From: Onthophagus taurus
Taxonomy: Eukaryota; Arthropoda; Insecta; Coleoptera; Scarabaeidae
Direction: 5' to 3'
Length of the DNA: 64,000 nt
Assembly (NCBI RefSeq): GCF_036711975.1
Contig: NC_091972.1
Location: 6,949,001 to 7,013,000 of the forward strand
Below are positions 1 through 11,562 of the stretch, in pieces. The position numbers were made by a program, and so were the translations under genes. The stretch's first letter is position 1. Each line of letters starts with the position of its first letter. The notes under the pieces are model-generated. The model ran no database searches. It was not told where the DNA came from and was given only the letters and a program-made list of their open reading frames with translations.

Positions 1-205
1 GTTTTGAATAATCTGATTGTTTGTTTTCAGAAAAAAGTGAAGATGTTATTGAAATTGATTAATTTCGATAAGTATTTATGGCAAGAATTTTAACTAGTTG
101 ATGAAAACATAAACTTAAAAAAATAATAATCTTAATTATTGTAATAAGATAATAATTGAAATATTTTTATAAAAAATCGTTTTTATTTTGTACATACATA
201 AAAAT

Positions 206-2621
206 TCATTTTATAGGTTCCAAACGCTTTACCTTCAACCTTTCCGATAATTGTTCACACGTTTTCCATTGATTTGGTAAATACTTTAATCCACCTGCTT
301 CATCAACACTTTTCATATGTAATTTTTCCGGATCACCGGGAATTAGAACAGGTTTACATGGATCCACCTACAAAATGTTTTAACCAATACTTAACATTTA
401 GAATAACATGTTATTTACCGGCTCCATTTGTCGGATACCACTCATTAATTCGCTTAAACGATCTTCAAATCCTGGAGCAAAACAATTTGGATTGATTGCA
501 ACAAATGTTTGACCTAGGTTGGCTTCCTTTGCGAATGTGCCCCATTTTCGAATATTCGGCCCATAATTAGCACCGGCTAAAATACCACAAAAAATTTCAA
601 CAAGCATTCCTAATCCGAATCCTTTGTATCCGGAATGTATTTCGCTCCCTCCTAACGGCATTAAACAACCTGATTTGTACGCTAATTCAGCATCGGTGGT
701 TGAGTGTCCTTCTGTGTCTTGTGCCCATCCTTCAGGAATTGGTTGATTTTTTCTTCTTTGGATTTCTATCTGTTTGTTTAAGCATCTAAGTATGTATTAT
801 TAAGCGTAGCCTTTTATAAACATTTTACCTTTCCCACAGCTACAGCAGTTGTTGCCATATCTAAGAGAAAACTGTCGCCTTCAGCACCGGGTGCTCCCAA
901 TGCAAGAGGATTCGTACCAAGTGCAGCCTAAAATTTGAAAATTTTAATTGATGAACTAAAATAATCATTTGTTTATTACATACATACCTTTTTACTTCTT
1001 GTTGGTGCCATGAAAGGTGAAGTATTGGTAAAACTCATCCCTAGCAAACCATTATTAATAGCTTTCAAAGCATACATTCCAGCAATACCATAATGATTTG
1101 ATCCTTTACAAGTAACCCAACCAATTCCTGCTTCTTCGGCTTTTTTTATGGCCAAAGACATGCAATAATTTCCCACAACAGCTCCTAATCCGTTTTGACC
1201 GTCCACCCAGGCCGTGGCTGATGTTTCGTTCAAAATTTTCGGGATTGCTTTAGCGTCGCAACTTCCAGAACACACATCGTTTACGTACATTTCTAATAAC
1301 AGTATAATATCCCCTTTATTAGCAAACTTCGTTACTTCGTCAAAATTCTAATTTTACCACAAAATTAAGTCTCAATGTGAAATGCAGGGTGTATCTAAAT
1401 TGCTTTGTCAAACTTCACCAACTGATGTATGGAATAAATTAGATTTAGTGTAACCTAAAGAGCGATACTGGGAGTCACTGTGAGAGACAAAATTTGAAAT
1501 AGTCGCAGAAGAATACAAGTGACACATAGAATGAGTCGAAGCTTATTTGGCTTAACCTTTTGGAGACCACAAGAAACTAGAAGAGGTGCAGGAAGGCTGC
1601 AAAAGACGTGGATTGATGATGTGGTGTGGCGGCGAAAGAATCGAAAAGAACAGCAAAAGACTTAAATTAAATGGAGACATTTGAAAGAGACCTACGAGCA
1701 GTTGATGAATACTGGCTGAGGAAGAAGAAGAATTCTGATTGTGAAGTTCCAAGAAGCATCAGAACAGAAGAATTTTTATAATCTTCATCAATGGACTGCA
1801 GAAAATCCTCATGCGATTAGATAATCAAGACATCAAACTTTTTCATGTAACACTTGGGCTGGCATTAGTGGCGATTATATAATAGGACCAATGTTTTTAC
1901 CAAACAGATTAAATGGGCAAAATTACAGAATTTCTTTGGAAAATGATAACGGTGCTTCACCACACTTTAATCTTGTTACTAAGGAGAAGAATTTTTGAGA
2001 GAGTTCAACAATCAAAATGTTCCATAATGTCAAGCCTGTATTGCTACCGAAGGAGGACATTTTGAAAACAATTTGTTCATGTTGTTTTAATAAAAATTGT
2101 TACTGATTAAACTTAATTTTGGAGTTCGTGCGTAACTTTTTAAGGAAGCATTTCTAGACACATGTTTATAAGAATTTGTTTGCAATTTTATTCGTTATAT
2201 CTGTTTAGCGAAGTTTGGCCAAACAATTCAGATACACTCTCTATACCTAATCTATTCATTCCATGACTATAATGTCCTCTGTAATCTGCTTCGATGAGTA
2301 AATCGGCCATAGCTTTCGCGTGAGATTCCGGAGTACCACAAGCTTCAAGACATTCTTTGACAAATCGATTTGCTTCCTTTACTGGTACTAAGGGTGATTC
2401 TAAAGAATTTGAATTAAGTTTTTTGTTAACTTAAAAAGTGCTAGGTTAAATTCAAATATTTACTAATTTAGTTGAATAAAAATAGATACTATTTATAAAA
2501 ATCTTATTTACTTGCCTGTATTCGCAGCCATATCTCTAGTTTGTGTTCCAACACCGTTATAAAATACGGATGAACCGTTACTAAGCCCCAATTTCAGATA
2601 ACGTAATTTTGTTGCTATCAT
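206..2621 (-). CDS. Malate/L-lactate dehydrogenase type 2 (Ldh_2 family) oxidoreductase
   Basis: Six coding exons on the minus strand: 2621-2516, 2399-2247, 1292-988, 927-829, 769-419 and 367-206. They join in frame into about 391 residues, near the usual family length. Family hallmarks are GHYSHGMNRLE near the N-terminal third, SNHYGIAGMY (its His is the expected catalytic residue) and DMATTAVAVGK followed by KNQPIPEGWAQD. The family (PF02615) uses NAD(P) to oxidise 2-hydroxy acids such as malate, lactate or sulfolactate; the insect substrate cannot be read from sequence. The start is the first Met of the 5'-most exon, and the 34 residues before the core could be a short leader. Intron 1 appears to use a GC donor (CAG then GCAAGT). 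Intron 2 has been enlarged by transposon debris. Confidence in the family is high, and in the exact start moderate. Confidence 0.9.
1536..1790 (+). mobile_element. LINE 3'-end fragment inside intron 2 of the dehydrogenase gene
   Basis: The plus-strand translation reads RRGAGRLQKTWIDDVVWRRK followed by an RHLKETYEQ-like tract. This is the basic tail that follows reverse transcriptase in many arthropod LINEs, where a Gly-Arg-Pro/Leu-x-x-x-Trp-x-Asp-Asp pattern is typical. Only the tail remains and it is broken. It lies antisense to the host gene and is intronic. Confidence 0.5.
1791..2095 (+). mobile_element. DDE transposase fragment (insect IS630/Tc1-mariner-like)
   Basis: The translation contains HQWTAENPHAI, then TWAGISGDYIIGP and FLPNRLNGQNY. 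These resemble a common arthropod DDE transposase block (usually NVWAGIxGDxLIGPxFLPxRLxG). Only the middle of the catalytic domain is present, with stop codons. A second fragment, from the following part of what looks like the same family, is at 46255-46430. The family assignment is from memory of such fragments and is moderate. Confidence 0.45.
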
Positions 2622-3427
2622 ACCTATTGATAATTACGCATTAAGTGCGCGTTACATAACTCGTTAATTGGTATAGTTATTATAATAAATAATATTTAGC
2701 TAAATTCACTAAACAAAATAGAATATAAACCGACACCCGTTAAGCTTTACATGTAGAAGCAGAATGTTGAAGCTGAACTCCCACTTATTTTGTTTTTTTT
2801 AGTTCGTCATCAAATGATAATTATGCTATTGAGGTCAAGGTAATCATCGTGTTAACACGTCGAAACAATGAATTGTTAAGTATTAAGAAGTAACGAAATT
2901 GGTTTTTAACTATTTATACCCTTGATTTGTTGAATTTTAAAACATTATTATTGCAAATTTGTTGGTAATTGAGAGATTTATATTTAAAAGAACTTAGTAG
3001 TTTTATACAGTATTAGTTTTAGCTTCTGTAGGATCCGACATAGTGGAGATTAGATACCATTTTATTTTTATACTTAATCTTTGTTTATATAGTTATCTCG
3101 TTTTGTGCTTCAGTTGAATCTTTCGCATCAAAATATACCTTTATATTACCAAAATTATCTTTATATTATATATTGACATTAAAATCATTTTTAAATAAAT
3201 GATTCGTACAAAATTGCGTTGTATAGTTTTACAAAACAAACAAAAAAAACGTCATTGTCAATTAATCAAATCAATTAAAATTACACTTGTATGATAATCG
3301 AGTTGTCAACGCACTTCTTCTAGAAGTGTCGCCTCTTCATTCGGAATTAACCCTTCAAAATTGGATTTTAAATTCATAAATAAAAAAGAAAAGAAAAAAT
3401 CTGGACCGTTCGCGAAGAAGAGGCGAA
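2622..3427. other. Intergenic region between two divergent genes
   Basis: About 800 bp of AT-rich sequence between the divergently placed dehydrogenase gene and the small plus-strand gene at 3428. It must hold both promoters. No coding sequence, tRNA or recognisable repeat was seen, and no clear TATA/Inr pair could be assigned. Confidence 0.5.
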
Positions 3428-3778
3428 ATGCAAAACTTGTACGGGATATTGCTACGATGGCGATCGGGAGGCGTGCAACATTTGATTAAACGTGCATATA
3501 CAAAAAGGGTGAAACCAAGTACGAAGCCGTGTCCGCCGTGCGAACCGAAAAAAATTCCAATACCTCAAACAGCAAAGACAGTACGGGAAAAGAAATGCAA
3601 TCCTTGTGCGTACCAGTTGGAACGGAAATATATCCCGTCATATGTTCCCAAAGAAGTTAAGGTCACCGCAACAAAACCGTGCTGTGGGGCACAGGTGGAG
3701 GTCGATCACTGTCCGTCGCGAAAACCTGTTCCACCACCGTGTCCTGCAGGGAATTGGAATAATCCTGATCGTAAATAG
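3428..3778 (+). CDS. Small Cys/Pro-rich protein of unknown function
   Basis: A single uninterrupted frame of 116 codons whose GC content is clearly above its flanks, with an AATAAA signal at 3790-3795, 12 bp after the stop. The first 25 residues are basic and amphipathic (MQNLYGILLRWRSGGVQHLI, then KRAYTKR), which could serve as a mitochondrial leader. The rest is rich in Pro, Lys and Cys, with CPPC, CNPC and CC motifs that could bind metal or form disulfides. I do not recognise the family. The contrast in base composition and the well-placed polyadenylation signal argue that it is a real gene, possibly a fast-evolving lineage-specific one. It could have an upstream non-coding exon. Confidence 0.6.
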   Translation: MQNLYGILLRWRSGGVQHLIKRAYTKRVKPSTKPCPPCEPKKIPIPQTAKTVREKKCNPCAYQLERKYIPSYVPKEVKVTATKPCCGAQVEVDHCPSRKPVPPPCPAGNWNNPDRK

Positions 3779-3989
3779 ATCATAATACAAATAAAGGATG
3801 TAAAAGCATTGAGATTTGATTAAAAATGTATTAAATGTATAACAATGTTCTACGTTTGGTCCTTGCAGTTTGTTAACCTTTGAATATCAAAACTTAAAAT
3901 TACCTTAAATTATTTAACCAAAATTACTATTTCAGAGATGTTGTATGTAAACCCACTTATTACTTTATGATCTATATAATATTAACTAT

Positions 3990-4085
3990 ATTATATACCG
4001 GGAATTTCATATAACTCGTAATATATGAATGCAGCGAAACTACTATGCACTAGCACTATCCAACATAAATAACACACTAATTTAA
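3990..4085 (+). repeat. End fragment of the ctagaac palindromic repeat family
   Basis: The stretch beginning GGAATTTCATATAACTCG and continuing through the TATATGAATGCA and GAAACTACT blocks matches, on the opposite strand, 30510-30635. The same end starts the copy at about 37990. It is a diverged end of the repeat family whose fuller copies lie at 30236-30640 and 37980-38640. Confidence 0.55.
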
Positions 4086-4689
4086 TAAATAATCTAATAT
4101 TACATTTAATTCCACTGTGTAATAATCAACATAATAATAAATTAATCTCTGTTTGTACAATCCCATATAGCTCCATTTGCACCAGTTTTGCTCAGTTATT
4201 TCTCGGAAGCATTGTGTAATATTGATCTTATCTTCACATGCGACTTCCTTCTGTTTAATTAACGCTTTTTTTAATAAACTTTCTTTTATGTCCTTCGCTG
4301 TCTTATAGTAAGTGGCTCGGCTATATCTTACTTCAAGTGTTTATTGTCTCGACTGGGATTCTGAATTCCAGCTTTCAAAGATAGGCTACAACAAGTCTTG
4401 AAGCATAAATTGCTGCTCTGGGTCAGTCCTGAATACTCCTGAAGTATCAATCAAAAACATATCATAGCCATGGAATTTGGTATGATGTCAAAATGATGGT
4501 ACAAGTTTTCAGAGTAAACTTCTAACAGCTTGTCTATTATCATTAAAAATCAAATGAAATTATCTTGACAATTGAATGAACCGAATATCTTATTTTTTAT
4601 TAAATTTTACTCTTTCGTCTTTAGTCTTTTTTGAGTAAGAATGTTTAATTAACCTTAAAAGTTATTTAAATCTCTAATAATTGAGCATG
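4086..4689. other. Intergenic, nothing recognised
   Basis: AT-rich sequence with no open frame of note. A weakly coding-like stretch on the minus strand (about 4180-4550) may be transposon debris, but I could not assign it to a family. Confidence 0.3.
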
Positions 4690-5130
4690 CAGTTTACATC
4701 AATGTACAAAATTAATTAATTCAAATCTCCAGCCTTTGTGGTCTTTCCAGTCCCCTGGTGCCAGGTATCTTTCGGACATCGCCTTCTTTATCCCCGATGC
4801 CCATGTCGTTTTGGGCATCCCCTACTTCTTTTTTCGGTTGGACTCCATTGCTTGATTTTCTTCGGGATTCTTCCTGGACCCATTCTTTGAACGTGGTGGT
4901 ACCGGGCTTCCACCCTCATTATCTCACGTATGTCGACATTTCGTACTCGATCTAGTTTAGCTCTTCTCCAGAAATCCATTTCAACTGCAAGTAGCGGATT
5001 CTCTATTTGTTTATTTAATTGCCAGGTATAGCACCAAGGGAATGAAGATAGTGGAATATAGTCTTATTTTGAGATCTTTTTTGACCAAAGAAGGGAGTTT
5101 ATGGCTTTTGTTATGTTTTTGCTCCGTTGT
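4690..5130 (-). mobile_element. LINE C-terminal fragment
   Basis: The minus-strand translation includes MDFWRRAKLDRVRNVDIRE, then KEWVQEESRRKSSNGVQPKK and an MGIGDKEGD...GTRGLERPQ tract. MDFxRR...R(N)xxIRE is the conserved segment downstream of reverse transcriptase in RTE/jockey-like LINEs, followed by the usual basic Gly/Arg region. Upstream domains are missing and the frame is broken. It is an old 5'-truncated copy. Confidence 0.55.
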
Positions 5131-5539
5131 AGCCGGCTTCGTATTTCTGCTTCACAATAAAGTACAGAGACACGTATCCTTTAATTAAGGTGTTATCATT
5201 TAGCACCAGATCTTTTGCTTCTCCGCCCACGCAAAGATACTGTGTTAAAAAACAGAAAATAAAACTAAAAATGATTATTAAAAAAAAAATAATATCTTAA
5301 GTTTGTTGGTGTTATTTATATTCACGCTGTATATTTATTTTTATCGATCTGAAGACTTTCAATGTTGGGGTCCTGAACCGCTAAATTTCGCTAAAATAAT
5401 TATTAAATATAGTTGTTATCTGAAAGTTACCATTTATTTCAATAAACACTTTCTTGTCCGACAAAAGAAAAGGAGCACAGAAACGTTGTAAACTTTCTAC
5501 TAGTTACAGTACCAAGTAACCTCTACGATTTAACTTAAC

Positions 5540-5824
5540 GTAGTCGTTCACCAATGAACAGGAAGGTTTTGTCGGGCGTCAGTGTATCGACGGCACGTAA
5601 CCAGGAAGGAGCTATGCCGCTTCAGCGGCTCTTTCAGGCGGTTTCATGCGCGTTTAAACGACTACCATCCGATCGCTTCACCGAAGAAGCAGACATCATT
5701 CTTTTCAGATTTCAGGAATTGCGCGTCGTGAAAATGTGCTGACGACAGCCTTGCGGGGCGCGGACGAAGCAACTCATTATCCTTTTCCCCGAGACTAATG
5801 TAGCCGAAAACACGAGATATGTGG
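5540..5824 (+). promoter_or_regulatory. GC-rich island ending in a strong splice donor, possible distal 5' exon
   Basis: An abrupt rise in GC and CpG content against AT-rich flanks, ending at GTGG followed by GTAAGT, a near-perfect donor. A 62-codon frame lies within it but looks incidental. The nearest plus-strand gene downstream is fdl, so this could be a distant non-coding first exon and promoter for it. The link is inference. Confidence 0.3.
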
Positions 5825-6559
5825 GTAAGTAAAACGCAAATTGCCTTTTTTTTATTTTCTTATTTATTTATTTTTCTTTAATAAGCGAAAGCTAATATTA
5901 AAGTAATTGGTTTTCGATGAGGTTAAGTTCCGCGAGAAGACGCAAGCGCCGAATCAATGATTATATTATAGGTGCCCTACTCGTTTAGTTGACCGTGACC
6001 TACTCAATTCGTGTAGGAAGTTTCTCAAATAAACATATTTTTCTTAAATTACTTAGTTAATTAGTAAATACTTAGTTATTTTTGTTATATATCATCAATG
6101 GATGAAGGTTTTGCAGTTGTTGTTATTCCACCAGTGCCTATAAAAGTTGTGCGAAAGCTTAAACCACTTATACCGCTGTAGACCACTTTAGTTAATTTTA
6201 AATCTTTGAAGAATATTTTTTTTGAAACAGTTGCTTACCCCATCTAACGGTATCCACTTGCATTAAATCGTATTTTTGAGATTTTACAACAACCGGTGAT
6301 ATTTCTTCCAAAAATTAAGAGCTAAGTTCATTAAATCACACAAAGTATATCACTGTAAAAGTAATATAACATAGACAATTTATACGAAAATTAGGAATGT
6401 TTTTTAATCAAATGACCCCTCTTAAGAATTAGTCTTGTTATTTAACCTAACTTTCTGGTGTTACAAGATTTTCTATGTGCATTGTTAGGATCACGGACGA
6501 AATAGATTTTTTATAACGGACTTTTATGTCCGGTCGGGTGATTTTTGCTTACTTATTAA
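5825..6559. other. Intergenic, no gene recognised
   Basis: AT-rich sequence after the island. A short plus-strand frame starting at about 6099 (MDEGFAVVVIPPVP) is interrupted and has no recognised family. Confidence 0.3.
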
Positions 6560-6900
6560 CTATTAAATACATTTCATTTAGAACTTCTTCTGAACGAATT
6601 CTTCGATTTGTTGTCTTGACAAAACTTTCGATTTCTTAGGTTTTATTACAAGGATACTTTTCACCATTGTGTAAAATGTCCACAGAAAAGCTGCTGAATA
6701 TTTTTCTGATTTTTCCTAGAAATAGACAAAGAGAACGTCTTCGGAACACTTGCCAGTAATTTTCTGAGTTTGAGACCAGTCCATAAAACTTAGCTATTTT
6801 GGCTGCTTGAACTATTTCTTCTAAAACGACCACTTCTCCTTCTCCTCCAGAAAATACCTCTGCTATTTCTATTTTTCTAGAGTTTTTCCATTAAATATTT
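6560..6900 (-). mobile_element. Tyrosine-recombinase-type element fragment (Crypton-like)
   Basis: The minus-strand translation contains a CSEDVLCLFL / FLWTFYTMVKSIL block followed by KSKVLSRQQIEEFVQ. This resembles the N-terminal SAM-like part and the linker into the catalytic domain of tyrosine recombinases found in Cryptons and their relatives. Only this part is present, and it is a fossil. The family call is tentative. Confidence 0.35.
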
Positions 6901-7119
6901 CACTACAAAAACTAAACTCGCACTAAATTAACAATGACTACCCTTATTTATGCCGTTATTGCGGTAATAACAATAATTGGCTTATTCCACCTATTCCATA
7001 AAATTTTGTATGTACCACGGGCATAATTAGCGTTTCTGGCTCTTAGCGTGTTATGTTGCGGGCCACAAACGACTTCATTATGCCCTTAACACATGAATAA
7101 CCATTATTCCATGATTGTT

Positions 7120-7225
7120 GATGACAATAATGACAATTAAACTTTAAAAAAAATTGTTACCAATACGAACAGTCAAAATAACTGTGATACTCCTAGTGAT
7201 TTTATGTTTAACCAACCTAACGTCA
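7120..7225 (-). repeat. Dispersed short repeat, copy A
   Basis: The block containing TTGTTACCAATACGAACAG, AGTCAAAATAACTGTGA and AACCAACCTAACGTCATT is the reverse complement of a block at 15400-15510 in fdl intron 3, with about 85% identity by eye. Both are short and non-coding, so this is probably a SINE or MITE. Confidence 0.6.
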
Positions 7226-8689
7226 TTGTAACAAGTCATGGATTATATTTATTTTTATTTATAATTATTTAATTGATTATTTATTAATAATCTCTATAAA
7301 TTTTTGAATAAAAGCTAAAAATACGACAAATTCCAAATAATTTTTTTTTAATTAAGGTCAAATCAGCAATCAATTTAGATGAAATTTTTCACAAATTTAT
7401 TTATTTTAATTTAATTTAAAAAAATATATAGTTATTAATACAAATTTCATTAAGTAATCTTTATATACAAGTAAAAATTGTTATTAAAATTTGAAGATAA
7501 CTTTATTTTTTGTATACACAATTTTATCAGAAAGTTTAAGTCAAATCAGCAACTTATTTAAATTTATTTCAACAATTATCATTTCATCTTAACAAAATAA
7601 ACCGATTTCTATTTATTTCGCAAATCTTTAACATTTATAAATGATTAAGAAATGGTATTACGAAATCAATTTAAAAAATTTCAAATTTTTACTCATTAAA
7701 ATTGTTTGTTTTAAAAGTATTGAGTTAACACAAATTACTAAAATACCATAAAGTTCAAGAATGTTATTTGTTTCCATGGAATTGATTGTAAAGTTAATAT
7801 ACGCTTTAGTTTACGACAACCAGATGATGGAGTATACTTGAGTAGTTATGAATAAAAACAAAGGATTCTAAATTGTAAAAATTAGAACCCCATCACCAGT
7901 TGAAATGTTAGATTATAATTAATCAACTTTTTTTTAATAGGATGTTTCGAAATAGTGACATAAATTTGCTTTTGTAGTACAACTAGTACAAGTAAGACGA
8001 CATAAGATAAATGTTTTAAAATTTACAAGGGCAATATGTCGTCGTTTTTACTTATCTTATCATTGTACTGCGAGTATATATTGACTGAGTAAGATAACCG
8101 AAAATAACGTTGAGATTGGTATATTTGTTAGTAACTAAAAAATCGATTCAGTGACAACAATTATTGTAATCAAAAATCCATTTGGTTTATTCCAAGATAT
8201 TAATCAAATTAGTCTAATGTTTTAGGTAAGAATGATTTATTCTTATTTCTAAAAACTTATTCTCACTATAAATGCATTAATATATATAATGTTGTAACTT
8301 TCCGTTTGTACAGGCTGAATCGGAAAGATTATTAAATCTCTTATAAACATTTCACAGCTTTAGAGGACACTATTATTATAGTTCTGTTTAATAATATGAA
8401 AAAAAGTGTTTTATGTGGAGTTTTTAGATGAATTTTTTAATGTTCTTAATTAATCATTAACATTTTGAATCATGCTTCGTGCGAAGTGAAAGTTTTGTCT
8501 GAATGTAGTAGTTATCTTTTCCAATTGCTTTTGAAAATAGTTTTATTATTAGTCCTCTATAGGGATAGTTCCATCCACTGCAGCATATGCTGATGATATA
8601 AATAAATTTCTTCTTTCATTTAAACCAAAAACTTAGTTGTGGTTCTTATTACAATTTTGCAGTGGCAATAGGTTATCTTACTGGAAACT
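7226..8689. other. Long AT-rich intergenic region
   Basis: Very AT-rich with no gene. A loose inverted repeat built around GTAAGACGACATAAGATAA and its partner lies at about 7988-8077. A short YADD-like translation at about 8580 may be a further LINE scrap. Nothing else was recognised. Confidence 0.4.
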
Positions 8690-9370
8690 GACTTTTTTAA
8701 TAATTGAAAATTATTCATGGACGACGACGACGACAACCACAGTCATAGAACGATGTAATCAGGATGTGGAGAATATCTTGAGGGCTTGGATGTTTGATAA
8801 CAATTCCACCAGTTGGTCAATTGGCTGCTACTTCGTTCAGTTTCAAAAAAACTGCTTCCATTATAGAATTATTGGTCGTAGTCCATACAGGGCATTATAT
8901 GGAACAAATCCAAAGATTGGTTTATAGTCAACAACTTTATCAAGTGACATAATTAAAAATTTACAAACAAAAGAGAATATTAACGAAATACTGTCAAGAG
9001 CGGAGGAAAGCTGCTGAGTTCGATGACGATGTAGCAGAAGAACAAAATGAACAGTAATAGAAAATATTAGTTGTTTTGGAGATACCTGAAAATACTGCAA
9101 TAGAAGTAATCGAAAGTACAAACTTTGAAGTAATGCCTTTTTCTGGTCTGCAAGATAAAATAAACGAGTCCCCAGAAGTAGTAATGTGTATTGATTGCAC
9201 AAAAGAAAAGAATGCATCGTGTGAATTTTGTTCTCTTCAAAAAACCAACAGAGACGAATGCCATTCAAGACAAAAAAGAGTAACTGAAAGAATGCTAAAA
9301 AGCGCCATTACAAAATTCCCGCCGTTAACAATTGTTGACTGCGTACTATTGTCAGTTAACCAAATTGATT
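8690..9370 (+). mobile_element. Integrase-bearing element fossil (KRBA2-like / Ginger- or LTR-related)
   Basis: The plus-strand translations include NQDVENILRAWMFDN, FQKNCFHYRIIGRSPYRALY and, further on, a Cys-rich segment followed by ERMLKSAITKFPPLTIVDCV. In order these resemble the end of the integrase core and the C-terminal region of arthropod KRBA2-like proteins, which derive from integrase-carrying elements. The copy is incomplete and broken in several places. Whether the parent was a Ginger-type DNA transposon or LTR kin cannot be decided here. Confidence 0.45.
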
Positions 9371-9379
9371 GACTATTGA

Positions 9380-9890
9380 GTATATCAGTTAGGGTCTGCA
9401 ACTTTTGGATGTTCTGCTTGGCCTATCTCCTTTGCATTTGCATATAAAGAAAGTGGCCAGAATTACCATGTACAGGTTTAAGCAATATGCCCAAAACTGC
9501 TCCGACATGTGCTACCAATGGGTTGTGGAAGACACTATAAACATTGATATTGTGCTATCAATGCCGTCCGATTTCACAGGATCACTACGAGTGATTAATG
9601 CTCGATGCCAGATTGTACTGCCTAAATCGCAGAGTCATCAGTTGGTATATAATTTGCGATGGCCAACCATAGGATTGGACTGTGGACTAAAAACAGACTT
9701 CGCCTACTGTGGATCAGTTCTGCAGGAATGAGACACGCTAAGTTGTTTATCAACATGGTCACTGTCAAACCCTCACTGGAAATATTTTAGGACTTGCTCG
9801 TAGCAGCATTAAAGTTCTAATGGGTGTCTTTACTGGGCACGGCCGATTAAAAACATGTAGCTAAGGTTTGCTCCAGGTTCATTGTTTAAA
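9380..9890 (+). mobile_element. LINE RNase H / C-terminal fragment (I or R1 type)
   Basis: Frames on the plus strand show LHIKKVARITMYRFKQ, WPTIGLDCG and, later, AKLFINMVTVKPSLEIF followed by a VSLLGTAD-like stretch. The order and spacing resemble the RNase H region and following Cys-less part of the I/R1 LINE group, where (L)VGxLTGHxxLxxH is typical. The copy is 5' truncated and decayed, and sits directly after the integrase fossil. Confidence 0.4.
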
Positions 9891-11467
9891 TTCCAAAGTA
9901 TAAGTAAATAAAAGCCAAGTTTTGGCCTAAACGATGTCGTATTAATTTCAAAAAATATCATGATGAAGCTATGTGTATAGCTTTAAACCTACTTTGTATT
10001 ATAACAATAGATATTTTTATTTCTTAACTAAATCACTCTGTATATTCAAAAATTGATACCATACAACATAAAAAAAATAAATCACGACTTGTTAGGTAAC
10101 TTTAGAAAAATACTTTGTTTTAAAAACGATTGTAAAGAATGTTCGCTGCAATACTTTAGATATGTTTAAATTCTTTTCGTTTATATTTATCTTTTTAATG
10201 TTGAGATAAATGGATAATTATTGATGTTGGTTTTTAAATTTCACATTCTCTAATTAATACCTTCAACATATAACTACTATAAACGCGATTTGACCTTCTC
10301 GTTCGAGTCAATTAACCTCACTTAAATAGATTATAAATGTTTGGATGTTGAGCTGTTGCTGTCGCCACTGTTATACTCATCTGTTGACCTTTTCTCTCTA
10401 AAAATAAAATAAAAAACTTTTTGCTAAAATACTTTTTAAAAAAATTAAAATTATTTCGTCGGAAATATAAATTTAAAGAACGGTTTATTTTATAACATTT
10501 AAATAAAATTAAATGTTTTGATTTCTTTTTACTCAATATATTCTTCCTGTTTTCCTCCACCACTTTTCCTCCTACGGCAATAGTAGCCGCAGTTGCTACT
10601 TTTAGGTTCAGTTCGTTCGTTTTCGTGTTGGTATGCTCTGCGCGCTTCGTGCTGTTAACACCAGCAGCAGGAAGAACGTTAAGTTTTCACCTCACCAAGG
10701 TTACAAATGAAATTGTATTTTATACACTAGTTGATCGTCATCAACATTAATAAACGTTGAATTGTATGAAGTTTTGAAAGATTTCGATATGTTGTAAATC
10801 GCGTGTGTATGTGTGTATTTGCATTTTAGTGGACGTGTTATTTTGTTACAATATGAATATGTATATTTTTAAATCGGGCTTTTATTTAAGGTAAGGTTTA
10901 TGACACAGATAAAATATCAATTAAATTGAAAAAAAAAATATGATAAAAAAGTTTTTGTAATTATCTTAACGACATCTTTTCCCCGTAACAAACGCGTATT
11001 GAGATTAAACCACAAAACGGAAGGCTTCTGGTTAGATAACATTCTTCAATATTCGTGTGTTTATTATCTGTTGAAAAAATCTATTGAGTTAAATAAAGAG
11101 TGGTGCTAAAAATTTGAAAGAAATTCATCTATGGAAAAAAACTGTAAAAGATGAAAGTTTTTATAATAATCTCACAGACAATGTCAGGTAGACGAAGAGG
11201 TTCTTTAACCCTGGGATCGGATGCGGGTCTTTGAAGAGAAGAGAACTGTACACGATACAGGCTGTTTTAAATTTCATCTTCACCGTTGCCTTCTCAGAAA
11301 GTATGCGATAATAAAGAAACTTAATTGATTTACTTATAAGTAAATATTTATTATTTCAAGTAATATTTTTAATCTTGTTTGATGTTTATGATAAAAGTAA
11401 ATCCTTTTAATCCATTTGCAGTGTTATTTGAACAAATATCATAGAAAGTGGAATGCCATCTATTATA
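9891..11467. other. Intergenic, with a short GC-rich exon-like stretch near 10560-10710
   Basis: Mostly AT-rich. At 10560-10710 the GC content rises and the sequence has a TTCAGTTCG initiator-like motif, followed by about 95 bp ending in CACCAAG then GTTACA. This could be a weak promoter and first exon on the plus strand, but there is no direct proof. No other gene was recognised. Confidence 0.3.
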
Positions 11468-11562
11468 GACAAGCGTATTTAAATTTTATGTTTATTTGAA
11501 TGTAATCTATTTATTTACTAATAAATTTACATACATATAAATAAACATAGAATTTAAACGTA
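11468..11562. repeat. Imperfect inverted repeat (hairpin)
   Basis: A left arm around TTTAAATTTTATGTTTATTT pairs with a right arm around AAATAAACATAGAATTTAAA, across a loop of about 25 bp. It is probably a small MITE or simple palindrome. Confidence 0.45.

Noticed and set aside
8861-9268. Overlapping minus-strand frames opposite the integrase fossil
   Set aside because: The integrase similarity is on the plus strand; the others are chance openings.
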